A program made the position numbers and the translations under genes. From Planctomycetaceae bacterium (GTDB taxonomy: Bacteria; Planctomycetota; Planctomycetia; Planctomycetales; Planctomycetaceae), in assembly GCA_018699955.1 (NCBI GenBank), contig JABISG010000115.1:96286-160285 (forward strand): DNA of 64,000 nucleotides, read 5' to 3'. The notes below the pieces were generated by a model. That model was not told the DNA's origin, did no database searches, and worked only from the letters and a program-made list of their open reading frames with translations. Within the stretch, counting starts at the first letter, position 1; each line of letters begins with the position of its first letter. Of the stretch, positions 44,606 through 53,321 are shown piece by piece.

Positions 44606-44911
44606 ATGGATCAGGTTTTTGAAGGAACCCCCAAGGCGGAAATCCGGCTGGAAGGTCGCAAGGCGATTCGCGGGGACGTTTCCAACGATTGGGGCTCGAA
44701 GTTGCAGTGGCAAATCAGCCGCGATGGCAAAGTGATTGCCACCGTTGCCGCACGAATCGAGTCGGCTTACGAGCATCCCGAAAAGACTCCCGGGAAATAC
44801 GAGATCGTCCTGCAGCTCTTCAAGTACATCAATTACAAGAAGGATGCCAAGGGCGAATACACCGAGAGCAAGTTTATTGATATCTCGAACAAAGTTGGCT
44901 ACACGGTGTAG
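44606..44911 (+). CDS. Unknown 101-residue protein
   Basis: A small protein without signal peptide or membrane segment. It is beta-rich with a charged pattern: L-Q-W-Q-I-S-R-D-G-K-V-I-A-T-V, then P-G-K-Y-E-I-V-L-Q-L-F. It shows a plausible single-domain composition and good codon use, but I do not recognise a family. The start at 44606 has no strong ribosome site. Its stop codon lies inside a perfect palindrome shared with another gene end in the window. It precedes a DUF1501 gene by 71 bases. Confidence 0.7.
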   Translation: MDQVFEGTPKAEIRLEGRKAIRGDVSNDWGSKLQWQISRDGKVIATVAARIESAYEHPEKTPGKYEIVLQLFKYINYKKDAKGEYTESKFIDISNKVGYTV

Positions 44912-44935
44912 CTGCGGTGCGTTGCACCGCAGCTA
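44909..44935. repeat. Perfect 12-bp palindrome overlapping a stop codon
   Basis: TAGCTGCGGTGC pairs with GCACCGCAGCTA around a 3-base loop GTT. The TAG at its start is the stop codon of the small upstream gene. The same core lies in reverse orientation at 53274-53294. Its position suggests a transcription-end or mRNA-stability role, or a mobile palindromic unit. Confidence 0.75.
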
Positions 44936-44982
44936 GTTCGCTTGACCCCGCGACGATGTTTTCCTGATGAAGGACTCAGTCC

Positions 44983-46359
44983 ATGCTTCACGTTGGAAAT
45001 GAAAAAGTGCCGGTCTGCAGCGGTGTGGATCGGCGCAGTTTTCTGCAGGCCGGAGCCGCCGGAATGGCCGGGCTGTCGTTGCCTGCGATGTCGCGGTTGG
45101 AGGCAGCCGGATTTGTCGATACCTCGAAGGCCAAGATCAAGAACTGCATCACGCTGTTCCTCGTCGGTTCGCCCGGCCACCTCGACACGTGGGACATGAA
45201 ACCCGAAGCCCCCGACGACATTCGCGGCAAATTCAAGCCGATCCACACGAATGTTCCCGGCATCGATATCTGCGAACACTTTCCCAAGATGGCGAAGATG
45301 ATGGACAAGGTGGCCCTCATCCGCAGCCTGCATCACAAGACCGGCGCCTCACACGAAAACGGTCAGCGGTGGATGATGACCGGCCACGACTTCACAGCCG
45401 ACAACCCGAAGCCCTTTGCCGGCTCGGTCATCTCGCGATTGTACGGTCCCAAGAGCAACCTGCCGGCCTCGATCATTCTGCCGGTCAAAATCGGCAACAC
45501 CGGTACTTCAACTCCACACGGCCAAAAGGCGGCATTTGCCGGCACTGCGCACGAGCCGTTTTTCCTCGGCGCCGACCCGGCCCGCAGCGACTTTCAGGTG
45601 GCGAATCTCAAAGCGCCTGCGGGACAAACGGAGTTCCGAATCAACGCCCGTCGCAATCTGCTGACCGAACTCGATGAATTGCAGCGGCGCACGGAAACCA
45701 AGGCTAGCAAGCAGCGCGAGACGGCTTACTCTCGCGCCTTCAATTTGCTCACATCGCCCGAAACCAAACGGGCCTTCGATCTGGATGACGAACCGGACAA
45801 ACTTCGCGACCGTTACGGTCGCAATACGCTGGGACAAAGCTGCCTGATGGCACGACGGATGATCGAACGCGGCTCGCGGTTTGTCACCGTCAACCATTTC
45901 GACACCGTGTTCAACATTGCCTGTTGGGACATGCATGCCAACGGCAGCAGCCTGAACAACACCTACCTCGACTACGAGAACATCCTTTGCCCGCAGTTCG
46001 ACCTCGCATTCACCGCACTGGTTGAAGATTTGGAACAACGGGGATTGCTGGACGAAACCGTCATCGCGGTCGTCAGTGAGTTCGGTCGCACACCAAAACT
46101 CAACGCCCGTGGTGGTCGCGACCACTATCCCTCGGCCTGGACGAATTTCATCTGCGGGGGAAATATCAAAGGCGGACAAGTGGTTGGCTCGACCGACAAG
46201 ATTGGTGCCGCCCCACACGACCGTCCCATTCAACCACCGCAACTTCTGGCGTCAATTTACCACGGCATGGGAATCAACCTGGAAACCACCATGATGCCCG
46301 GTCCGGGCAGCCGCCCAATTCACCTGATCGAAGCCGAACCGATTCGCGAATTGTTCTAA
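44983..46359 (+). CDS. DUF1501 protein (first of a tandem pair)
   Basis: A 458-residue protein of the DUF1501 (alkaline-phosphatase/sulfatase-like) family. A Tat-like signal lies at residues 17-35 (D-R-R-S-F-L-Q-A-G-A-A-G-M-A-G). Family landmarks include F-L-V-G-S-P-G-H-L-D-T-W-D, H-K-T-G-A-S-H-E-N-G, D-E-P-D-K-L-R-D-R-Y-G-R-N, S-E-F-G-R-T-P and G-G-R-D-H-Y-P-S-A-W. It is closely related to the next DUF1501 gene, from which it is separated by 135 bases, so they are a tandem duplication. It lies in a + strand block with the PPC-like and DUF1549 genes. The substrate is unknown. Confidence 0.92.
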   Translation: MLHVGNEKVPVCSGVDRRSFLQAGAAGMAGLSLPAMSRLEAAGFVDTSKAKIKNCITLFLVGSPGHLDTWDMKPEAPDDIRGKFKPIHTNVPGIDICEHFPKMAKMMDKVALIRSLHHKTGASHENGQRWMMTGHDFTADNPKPFAGSVISRLYGPKSNLPASIILPVKIGNTGTSTPHGQKAAFAGTAHEPFFLGADPARSDFQVANLKAPAGQTEFRINARRNLLTELDELQRRTETKASKQRETAYSRAFNLLTSPETKRAFDLDDEPDKLRDRYGRNTLGQSCLMARRMIERGSRFVTVNHFDTVFNIACWDMHANGSSLNNTYLDYENILCPQFDLAFTALVEDLEQRGLLDETVIAVVSEFGRTPKLNARGGRDHYPSAWTNFICGGNIKGGQVVGSTDKIGAAPHDRPIQPPQLLASIYHGMGINLETTMMPGPGSRPIHLIEAEPIRELF

Positions 46360-46396
46360 CGAACCGATGCGCGAATTGGTTGCCACTTATGGGTGC

Positions 46397-46446
46397 CACT
46401 GGCGTGTCGCCAGTGCATCACGCGGGACACTGGCGATATGCCAGTG
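46397..46446. repeat. Two tandem copies of one 19-base hairpin
   Basis: CACTGGC-N5-GCCAGTG occurs twice, at 46397-46415 (loop GTGTC) and 46428-46446 (loop GATAT). The 7-bp arms are identical in both. Longer outer pairing (TGCCACTGGC with GCCAGTGGCA) is also possible. The pair lies in the gap between the two DUF1501 genes and has no coding character. Confidence 0.75.
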
Positions 46447-46494
46447 GCATCCGTTAATTGTGAAATGTTGTGAGCGCGAAAAAGGAAGCACGCA

Positions 46495-47871
46495 ATGTTG
46501 CATCTCGGCAGCTCCCGGGTTCCCGATTGTGCCGGTGTGAACCGCCGCAGTTTCATGCAGGTTGGTGCGGCCGGCATCGGCGCTCTTTCCTTGCCCAACC
46601 TCTTCCGTCTGCAGGATGCGAACGCGGTTGAGTTTTCCAAAGAAAAAATCAAGAACTGCATCACGCTGTTCCTCGTCGGTTCGCCCGGTCATCTCGATAC
46701 GTTCGACATGAAGCCCGAAGCGCCGGCCGACATCCGCGGCAAGTTCAAACCGATCCAGACCAACGTGCCCGGTGCCGACATTTGCGAACACTTTCCGCTG
46801 CTGGCTCGGCGGATGGACAAGGTCGCCTTGATTCGCAGCCTGCATCACAAAACCGGCACCGCTCATTCAAACGGCTCGCGGTGGATGATGACCGGCCGCG
46901 ACGAGATTGGCGACAATCAGGCGCCGCATACCGGATCGATCATCGCCCGGGTGTTCGGCCCCCAGGGCAGCCTGCCCACTTCGATCATCCTGCCAACAAA
47001 AATTGGGAACACCGGCGGTCCGTCGATTAACGGGCAGGAAGCACGTTTTTTAGGAAGCGGTTACGAGCCATTCATTCTTGGTGCAGATCCCTCTCGCAGT
47101 AACTTCAAGGTGGCCAATTTAACGCCCGCTCAAGGGCAGAACGATTTTCGCATTTCCGCCCGCCGTGATTTGCTGAAACAACTCGATTCGCTACAGCGAC
47201 GCACCGAGAGTAGCACCACGCTGAACCGAGACACCGCATACGCCCGCGCTTTCAACCTGCTGACCTCACCGGAAGCAAAAGCTGCCTTTGATTTGGCGAA
47301 GGAACCGGACAAACTTCGCGACACCTACGGTCGCAACAGATTGGGGCAAAGCTGCCTGATGGCACGCAGGCTGATCGAACGGGGAACACGCTACGTCACC
47401 GTCAACCACTTCGACACGGTCTTCAACATCGCCTGTTGGGACATGCACGCCAACGGCGGCAGCCTGAACAACACCTACAAAGATTACGAAAACCTCCTCT
47501 GCCCGCAGTTCGATCAGGCCTTCACAGCACTCATCGACGATCTGGAAGATCGTGGGATGCTGAAAGACACCGTCGTCGCCGTCCTCACCGAGTTCGGCCG
47601 CACACCAAAACTGAACGCACGCGGCGGTCGTGATCACTATCCGCCCGCTTGGACGAATTTCCTCTGTGGCGGCAACATCCGCGGCGGGCAGGTCATCGGC
47701 TCCAGCGACAAAATTGGCGCCGCCCCGCACGATTACCCACTGAAACCACCGCGAGTCATCGCCTCGATCTACAAGGGAATGGGAATCGACGTCGAGTCGA
47801 CCATGATGCCCGGCCCAGGAAGCCGCCCAATTCATCTGATCGACGCCAAACCGATTCCGGAGCTGTTTTAA
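46495..47871 (+). CDS. DUF1501 protein (second of a tandem pair)
   Basis: A 458-residue paralog of the gene immediately upstream, equal in length and sharing long identical stretches (for example K-N-C-I-T-L-F-L-V-G-S-P-G-H-L-D-T, M-A-R-R, N-H-F-D-T-V-F-N-I-A-C-W). A Tat-like signal (N-R-R-S-F-M-Q-V-G-A-A-G-I-G-A) opens it. All family landmarks seen in the first copy are present: S-L-H-H-K-T-G, T-E-F-G-R-T-P and G-G-R-D-H-Y-P-P-A-W. Both copies look functional, so they may have divided substrates or partners. Repeated hairpins lie in the gap between the two. Confidence 0.92.
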   Translation: MLHLGSSRVPDCAGVNRRSFMQVGAAGIGALSLPNLFRLQDANAVEFSKEKIKNCITLFLVGSPGHLDTFDMKPEAPADIRGKFKPIQTNVPGADICEHFPLLARRMDKVALIRSLHHKTGTAHSNGSRWMMTGRDEIGDNQAPHTGSIIARVFGPQGSLPTSIILPTKIGNTGGPSINGQEARFLGSGYEPFILGADPSRSNFKVANLTPAQGQNDFRISARRDLLKQLDSLQRRTESSTTLNRDTAYARAFNLLTSPEAKAAFDLAKEPDKLRDTYGRNRLGQSCLMARRLIERGTRYVTVNHFDTVFNIACWDMHANGGSLNNTYKDYENLLCPQFDQAFTALIDDLEDRGMLKDTVVAVLTEFGRTPKLNARGGRDHYPPAWTNFLCGGNIRGGQVIGSSDKIGAAPHDYPLKPPRVIASIYKGMGIDVESTMMPGPGSRPIHLIDAKPIPELF

Positions 47872-47950
47872 CCTAAGCCGGCGCCTTGGCGTCGAACATC
47901 GCACCTCCGACTAGCAACCTGCTGATCGCTGTAGTTATTGAGGCAAATAA

Positions 47951-50764
47951 ATGATTTCACGCCGCACCGCTCTTCCGGCATTTGCGATAACGTGGCTCGT
48001 GCTTGCGCTGTGGGCAAGCCCAGCTGCCGCCGCACCGGAAATTCGCAACGTCAACATTCGTGGTCTGCAAATCGGGGCGAAAACAACGCTCACCATCGAC
48101 GGCACCGATCTGCTGCCCAACCCACAAATCGTCATGTCGCTGCCCATCACAGCACAAACGGTCCAACCGAACGCAACCGCCACGCGCGTCGTGATCGATG
48201 TCACACTCGACAAGTCGGTACAGCCCGGCATGTACAACTTGTGGCTCGGCAATGCGAACGGCATCTCGGGCAAACTGGTCGTCGCCGTCGATCAGTTGCC
48301 ACAACGAACCTTCGCCACTGAGATTGACGCGCTACCGGTCGCCTTGCACGGCACGGTCGGCAGCAGTGCGAAATTGCGAACAACATTCGTCGGCAAGAAG
48401 GACCAGGAGATTCTGATAGAAGCGGAAGCCACACGGCTGGGAGGAAAGTTGCGACCCGTTCTGCATCTTTACGACCCAGCCGGCAAGCACCTCGCATGGT
48501 CGATGCCGTCACCCGCCTTGCGCGGCGACACGCGGCTGACAGCCAAACTTCCCGCCGCTGGCAAATACACTGTCGAATTGCACGACCTGCAGTACGCTGC
48601 ACCGGCGCCAAATCACTTCCGTCTCAAAATCGGAATGTGGCAGTTCGCCGACCAGGTCTTTCCGGTAGCCGTCCAGCGCGGCAAGGTGGCGTCGCTGGAG
48701 TTGATTGGCAATATTGCACCGGACAAGAGAATCCCGCTGACCACATCCAGTCTGACAAATCAACTGCCGATTCCCCGGCTAGACGCGGCGGCAATTAGTG
48801 GTTTGCAACCGGGAGTCCGCATCAGTCAATTCCCGGAAGTGATCGAAGCCGCAGCGAAAGATCCCCTGCAGCAGTTTCCGGCAATTCCCTCGGCGATCAA
48901 CGGGCGGTTGAGTGCAGCGGGCGAGCAGGATCGGTATTTGTTGGTCGTCAAGCCGGGCGACAAGTTGCGATTCGAGCTGTTTGCCGAACGCGTCGGTTCG
49001 CCGATCGATGCCGTTCTGGAACTGCTGAACGACAAAGGGGGCCGACTGGCTATCAACGACGATGCAGCTGGCACGGCCGACCCGCAACTCAATTACACTG
49101 TCCCCGCCGGTGTTGAAAAGATCATTGTCACTTTGAAGGACGTGAACGGCGGTGGCGGCAGGCGATGCATTTACCGGATTGCTGTCACCAAATTGGATCC
49201 CGCTGCGGCTGCAGGTTTTTTGCTCAAGCTCGAACGAGACCGGCACAGCGTAAACCAAGGTGATCGGCTGATTGTCAAAGTCACTGCTGATCGACGCGGT
49301 TACAACGGGCCAATCAAATTGGTCTTTGACAGCCTGCCCGACGGCGTGCAGACGCAAGGCGACGTGATTCCCGCAGGTGCAACGGGCGTGCTGTTGACGC
49401 TGCACGGATCGGGGACGAAAGTCGCGCAGGCACTGACGAGCATCCGCGGAGAAAGCGTCGGCGTCGAACCGAAACTCACGCGATTCGCAGCTGATGCCGC
49501 TCACCCCGTCGCAAAGATGCAGCCGTGGTTGAGCCGGGAATTTGCGTTCGCGTTGGGGCAATCGTCTCCCATTGGCTTCGGCGTGGAATTGGACCGATTG
49601 CCGGCCGACGTGAATCTGGTTCTCGGTGGGAAACTGCAAACACCGGTTCGCTGTGTTCGTCCGGTTGGTTTCGACGGGCCGGTGCGGTTGTCGCTGGTGA
49701 CGAGTCAAGCTCCGCCGTTGACCAACGGACAACCCGATGCAAACCGAACACTCAGGCAAGTCGCCGCCGTTGAAATTGCAGCCGATGCCCAGGCAGTCGC
49801 CACTTACAACGCCCAACTCGCTGCGAAGAAAGTGTTGACCGACGCGACCACGAACGCGACCAAAATCGCCGCAACCGGTACACAGGCCAAAGCGCAAGCT
49901 GCCGCCCAAGTGAAGGCGGCGACCGATGCCAAAGCCGCCGCCGACAAGGCAGCGGCTACAGCCGCCACTGCGATGAAGGCCGCTCAAACGGCACAGGCTG
50001 CGGCGAAAAAAGCACTTGCTACTGCAAACGCCACCGCTGCGGCTGCCACCAAAGCGGCGCTCGAGGCGGAGGCGAAATCAAAAGCGGCAACCGCTGCCCA
50101 GACCGCTGCGGCAACAGCCCTTGTCAACGTGCAGTCGAAAGCCAAGGCAAAAACCACAACCGCCGATCAATCGAATGCACAAGCAGCCGCGGCAGTAAAA
50201 GGTGCTGCTGCGAAACTGACAGCCGCCGAAAAAACAGCCGTCGTCGCAGCAGCCACGGCGAAGAACGACACCACATATGGCGTGACGGTTCCGGCCGACC
50301 TGAAAGCAGGCAATTACGAATTGGCCATCCGTGCCGAATTGCTCACCCGCGACAAGAAAACTGTTCTCGCACGCAGCGTCACCACGGTCCGCCGCTTGAA
50401 TGTTTTGAATCCCATTGCCGTCGCGTTGAATGCGGCTCCAAAACTGACGGCTCAGTTAGATGACAAGGCAGGGGCAACCGTCAAATTGGTCGGAAAAGTC
50501 CAACGCCGTGGTGGCCAGCAAGGAGACGTGACGGTAACACTCACCGGACTCCCCGGTGGAATCGCCGTTCCCAAAGTCGTTGTGAAAGCGAATCAAACCG
50601 GTTTCCAACTGCCGATCAAGTTTCCGGCCAATTTCAAACCGGCATCGATCACCGGTGTGAAGCTGTTCGGTACCGGAAAGATGGACCCCAAAGGGCCCGT
50701 CGTTCGCAGCGAAGAAGTCGCCGTGACGATTAATCTGCTGCCGCCCAAAGCGGCAGCGAAATAG
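47951..50764 (+). CDS. Large secreted protein with PPC-like domains and an alanine-rich coiled coil
   Basis: A 937-residue exported protein with a signal peptide (I-T-W-L-V-L-A-L-W-A-S-P-A-A-A-A). Residues 20-110 form an Ig/IPT-like beta domain (I-R-G-L-Q-I-G-A-K-T-T-L-T-I-D-G-T-D-L). Two PPC-like (pre-peptidase C-terminal) modules follow, the clearer at about 307-415 (D-R-Y-L-L-V-V-K-P-G-D-K-L-R-F-E-L). Residues about 617-773 are an Ala/Lys-rich, low-complexity segment of over 150 residues, probably a coiled-coil stalk. Beta-rich domains resume to the C-terminus. It sits between the DUF1501 pair and a DUF1549 gene, a common planctomycete order. An adhesive or cell-surface structural role is likely, by inference. 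Confidence 0.82.
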   Translation: MISRRTALPAFAITWLVLALWASPAAAAPEIRNVNIRGLQIGAKTTLTIDGTDLLPNPQIVMSLPITAQTVQPNATATRVVIDVTLDKSVQPGMYNLWLGNANGISGKLVVAVDQLPQRTFATEIDALPVALHGTVGSSAKLRTTFVGKKDQEILIEAEATRLGGKLRPVLHLYDPAGKHLAWSMPSPALRGDTRLTAKLPAAGKYTVELHDLQYAAPAPNHFRLKIGMWQFADQVFPVAVQRGKVASLELIGNIAPDKRIPLTTSSLTNQLPIPRLDAAAISGLQPGVRISQFPEVIEAAAKDPLQQFPAIPSAINGRLSAAGEQDRYLLVVKPGDKLRFELFAERVGSPIDAVLELLNDKGGRLAINDDAAGTADPQLNYTVPAGVEKIIVTLKDVNGGGGRRCIYRIAVTKLDPAAAAGFLLKLERDRHSVNQGDRLIVKVTADRRGYNGPIKLVFDSLPDGVQTQGDVIPAGATGVLLTLHGSGTKVAQALTSIRGESVGVEPKLTRFAADAAHPVAKMQPWLSREFAFALGQSSPIGFGVELDRLPADVNLVLGGKLQTPVRCVRPVGFDGPVRLSLVTSQAPPLTNGQPDANRTLRQVAAVEIAADAQAVATYNAQLAAKKVLTDATTNATKIAATGTQAKAQAAAQVKAATDAKAAADKAAATAATAMKAAQTAQAAAKKALATANATAAAATKAALEAEAKSKAATAAQTAAATALVNVQSKAKAKTTTADQSNAQAAAAVKGAAAKLTAAEKTAVVAAATAKNDTTYGVTVPADLKAGNYELAIRAELLTRDKKTVLARSVTTVRRLNVLNPIAVALNAAPKLTAQLDDKAGATVKLVGKVQRRGGQQGDVTVTLTGLPGGIAVPKVVVKANQTGFQLPIKFPANFKPASITGVKLFGTGKMDPKGPVVRSEEVAVTINLLPPKAAAK

Positions 50765-50800
50765 ATTGAGAACTCTCAGAATTCGAGACAGAGGACAACC

Positions 50801-53263
50801 ATGCGGTCAACCTATCGATATGTTCATGGAATTGTGACGGTCACGTTATTGGCTGTCGGTTCGCTTAGGGCGGCAGAACCGCTGCAGATTGTTGGCGAAC
50901 TTCACGTCGAGCCGGCGTCGGTCTCGCTCGTGCATCGCTTGCGCCCGCATTCGATTCTCGTCACGGCAAAGACGACCGATGGCCAGTCGGTCGATCTGAC
51001 GTCACAGGCGACGTTCCAGTCGGCAGACGAGAACATAGCGCGGCCCAGTTTGCTGGGCTGGGTGTTCCCGCTGGCCAACGGCAAGACCAACGTCACCGTC
51101 ACGGTGGCTGGCAAAACGATGGTCGTCCCGGTCGAAGTCAAACTCCCGGCTGATGCGCGACAACATAGTTTTCGCCACGATGTCATGCCCGTGTTATCAA
51201 AGGGCGGCTGCAACGCCGGCGCGTGTCACGGCTACTCGCTGGGGAAAAACGGTTTCAAGCTCACACTCCGCGGATCCGACCCGGTACCCGATTACGAATC
51301 GCTGACGGCCGAGTTCCTGCAGCGCCGCGTCAATCGACACAATCCGCCTGCCAGTCTGCTTCTCACCAAGGCGTTGGGCGACGTTCCGCATGAAGGCGGC
51401 ATTCGTTTCGAGCAGGGCAGCTTGATGCACCGAACGCTGCTGGCATGGATTTCAGAAGGCTGCCCCAGCAATCTCGACGATTCGGTGCGGCTGGAGTCGA
51501 TCAGCATCTACCCGGAAAACGCCGTTCTCTCCCCGGGCAGTCAGCACCAACTGCAACTCATTGCCCGCTATTCGGACGGGACAACCCGCGACGTCACACG
51601 GCTGGGTATTTTCAACGCCAACACCGAACGCGTTGCAGGCGTGGATGACGTTGGACTTGTGACCGCTGTCGAATTAGGTGAAACGGCTGTCGTCGCCCGT
51701 TTCGAGCGGATCTTCGCCACATCGAATTTCATTGTGCTGAATCCCAATCGCAGTTTCCAACCCACGCCCATTCCCGAACAAAACTTGATCGACAAGGCCG
51801 TGGTAAGGAAACTGAATGAGTTGAACGTCAAGCCGTCTGCACTCGTCGATGATGCGACGTTCCTGCGCCGCGTTTCGCTCGATTTGATCGGCATTCAACC
51901 CAAAGCAGATGAAGTCCGTGCGTTTTTGGCCGACAAAGACCCGAACAAACGGGCGAAACTGGTCGATGCGTTGCTCAAACGCCCCGAGTTTGTCGATTGG
52001 TGGTCGCTGAAATGGGGTGACCTGCTTCAGATTTCTCGCAACCGGCTCAGCGAGCCGGCACTGTTTGCCTTCCGCGAATGGATACGCGCTGCCGTCGCCG
52101 AAAATAAACCACTCGATGAATTCGCGCGGGAGATTTTGACGGGGCGCGGCAGCTTCGACAGCAATCCGACCAGCGCGTATTTCGTCGTCAGCAAAGACCC
52201 CGACGACACGCTGCAGCGCGCGACACAGGTCTTTTGCGGCGTTCGCATGCTGTGCGCCAAATGCCATCCGCATCCATTCGAAAACTGGCTGCAGTCCGAT
52301 TACTACGGTCTGCACAGCTTTTTCAATCAGGTGACAACGAAAAACGACCCGCGACTGACCGGCGTGAAAAATGCCAAAACAGTCACGTTGAATTTGGCAG
52401 CAGGCTACTCGCGCAACCCGCGCTCGGGCCAGTTGCAGCCACCCCGTTTTTTGGGCGGCGAGGAGCCGGAAATCCCGTCAACCGGCGACCGCCGTGAGAT
52501 TTACGCCAAATGGCTGACAACGGCCGAAAACCCGTTTTTCGCCCGCAGTATGACGAACCGCGTCTGGAGTTATTTCTTTCATCGTGGCATTATCGATCCG
52601 GTCGACGATTTGCGAACGACCAACCCGCCCATCAACCCTCAACTGCTCGACGCGTTAACGAAGGATTTCGTTGCACACAAGTTCGACGTGCGTCATCTGA
52701 TGCGGCGGATTCTCACGTCCGAAACCTATCAGCGCAGCAGTGTCTCGAACGAGACCAACGCGCACGACGACATGAACTTTTCTCGCTCGATTCCCCGTCG
52801 CCTGCCGGCCGAAGCGCTGTTGGATTCCCTGGTACAAGCGACAGGCGTACCCGAGCGATTCGGCGGGGCGCCTGCGGGATTCACCGCCGCCCAGTTGCCC
52901 GATGCGAACGTCACCAGCGAGTTTCTCAGCCTGTTCGGCAAGCCCAAACGGATGGAAGCTTGCGAATGCGAACGCGACGACAGTTCAAACATGTTGCAGG
53001 CGCTGCATTTCATCAACGGCAAGTCGATCCTCAGCCGGATCAACGCTCCGAACGGTCGCGTCTCCGCTTTGCTCAAAGAGAAAATGACCGAGCCGCAATT
53101 GATCGAAAAGTTATACATGTGGACGCTCTGCCGCCCGCCGAGCAAGCAGGAACTCGAATTGGGCGTTCGGTTCTTCACAGCCTACGGCGATAAACGCACC
53201 GATGCGGCCCAGGATCTCACATGGGCTTTGCTTAACAGCCGCGACTTCATGTTGTCGCATTAA
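50801..53263 (+). CDS. DUF1549/DUF1553 protein with Ig-like domain and two heme-type motifs
   Basis: An 820-residue exported protein. After the signal peptide (I-V-T-V-T-L-L-A-V-G-S-L-R-A-A) comes a BIG2-like beta domain (residues 30-115). A cytochrome-like segment follows, with F-R-H-D-V-M-P-V-L-S-K-G-G-C-N-A-G-A-C-H-G (Cys137, Cys142, His143, a CX4CH spacing). Another Ig-like stretch precedes DUF1549 (F-L-R-R-V-S-L-D-L-I-G), which has CxxCH at 485-489. DUF1553 follows (N-P-F-F-A-R-S-M-T-N-R-V-W-S-Y-F-F) to the end. It ends the DUF1501/PPC/DUF1549 block. Redox or structural function at the cell surface is assumed, not shown. Confidence 0.92.
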   Translation: MRSTYRYVHGIVTVTLLAVGSLRAAEPLQIVGELHVEPASVSLVHRLRPHSILVTAKTTDGQSVDLTSQATFQSADENIARPSLLGWVFPLANGKTNVTVTVAGKTMVVPVEVKLPADARQHSFRHDVMPVLSKGGCNAGACHGYSLGKNGFKLTLRGSDPVPDYESLTAEFLQRRVNRHNPPASLLLTKALGDVPHEGGIRFEQGSLMHRTLLAWISEGCPSNLDDSVRLESISIYPENAVLSPGSQHQLQLIARYSDGTTRDVTRLGIFNANTERVAGVDDVGLVTAVELGETAVVARFERIFATSNFIVLNPNRSFQPTPIPEQNLIDKAVVRKLNELNVKPSALVDDATFLRRVSLDLIGIQPKADEVRAFLADKDPNKRAKLVDALLKRPEFVDWWSLKWGDLLQISRNRLSEPALFAFREWIRAAVAENKPLDEFAREILTGRGSFDSNPTSAYFVVSKDPDDTLQRATQVFCGVRMLCAKCHPHPFENWLQSDYYGLHSFFNQVTTKNDPRLTGVKNAKTVTLNLAAGYSRNPRSGQLQPPRFLGGEEPEIPSTGDRREIYAKWLTTAENPFFARSMTNRVWSYFFHRGIIDPVDDLRTTNPPINPQLLDALTKDFVAHKFDVRHLMRRILTSETYQRSSVSNETNAHDDMNFSRSIPRRLPAEALLDSLVQATGVPERFGGAPAGFTAAQLPDANVTSEFLSLFGKPKRMEACECERDDSSNMLQALHFINGKSILSRINAPNGRVSALLKEKMTEPQLIEKLYMWTLCRPPSKQELELGVRFFTAYGDKRTDAAQDLTWALLNSRDFMLSH

Positions 53264-53273
53264 GCACGATCAA

Positions 53274-53321
53274 CTGCGGTGCAACGCACCGCAGACGCCT
53301 CTGCGAGTCGTTGACTCGCAG
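53274..53321. repeat. Two adjacent perfect hairpins between convergent genes
   Basis: CTGCGGTGC-AAC-GCACCGCAG (53274-53294) is the exact reverse complement of the core palindrome at 44912-44932. CTGCGAGTC-GTT-GACTCGCAG (53301-53321) follows and abuts the stop codon of the minus-strand gene. They lie in the 58 bases between two convergent genes and could act as bidirectional terminators, although no T-run is present. Confidence 0.75.
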
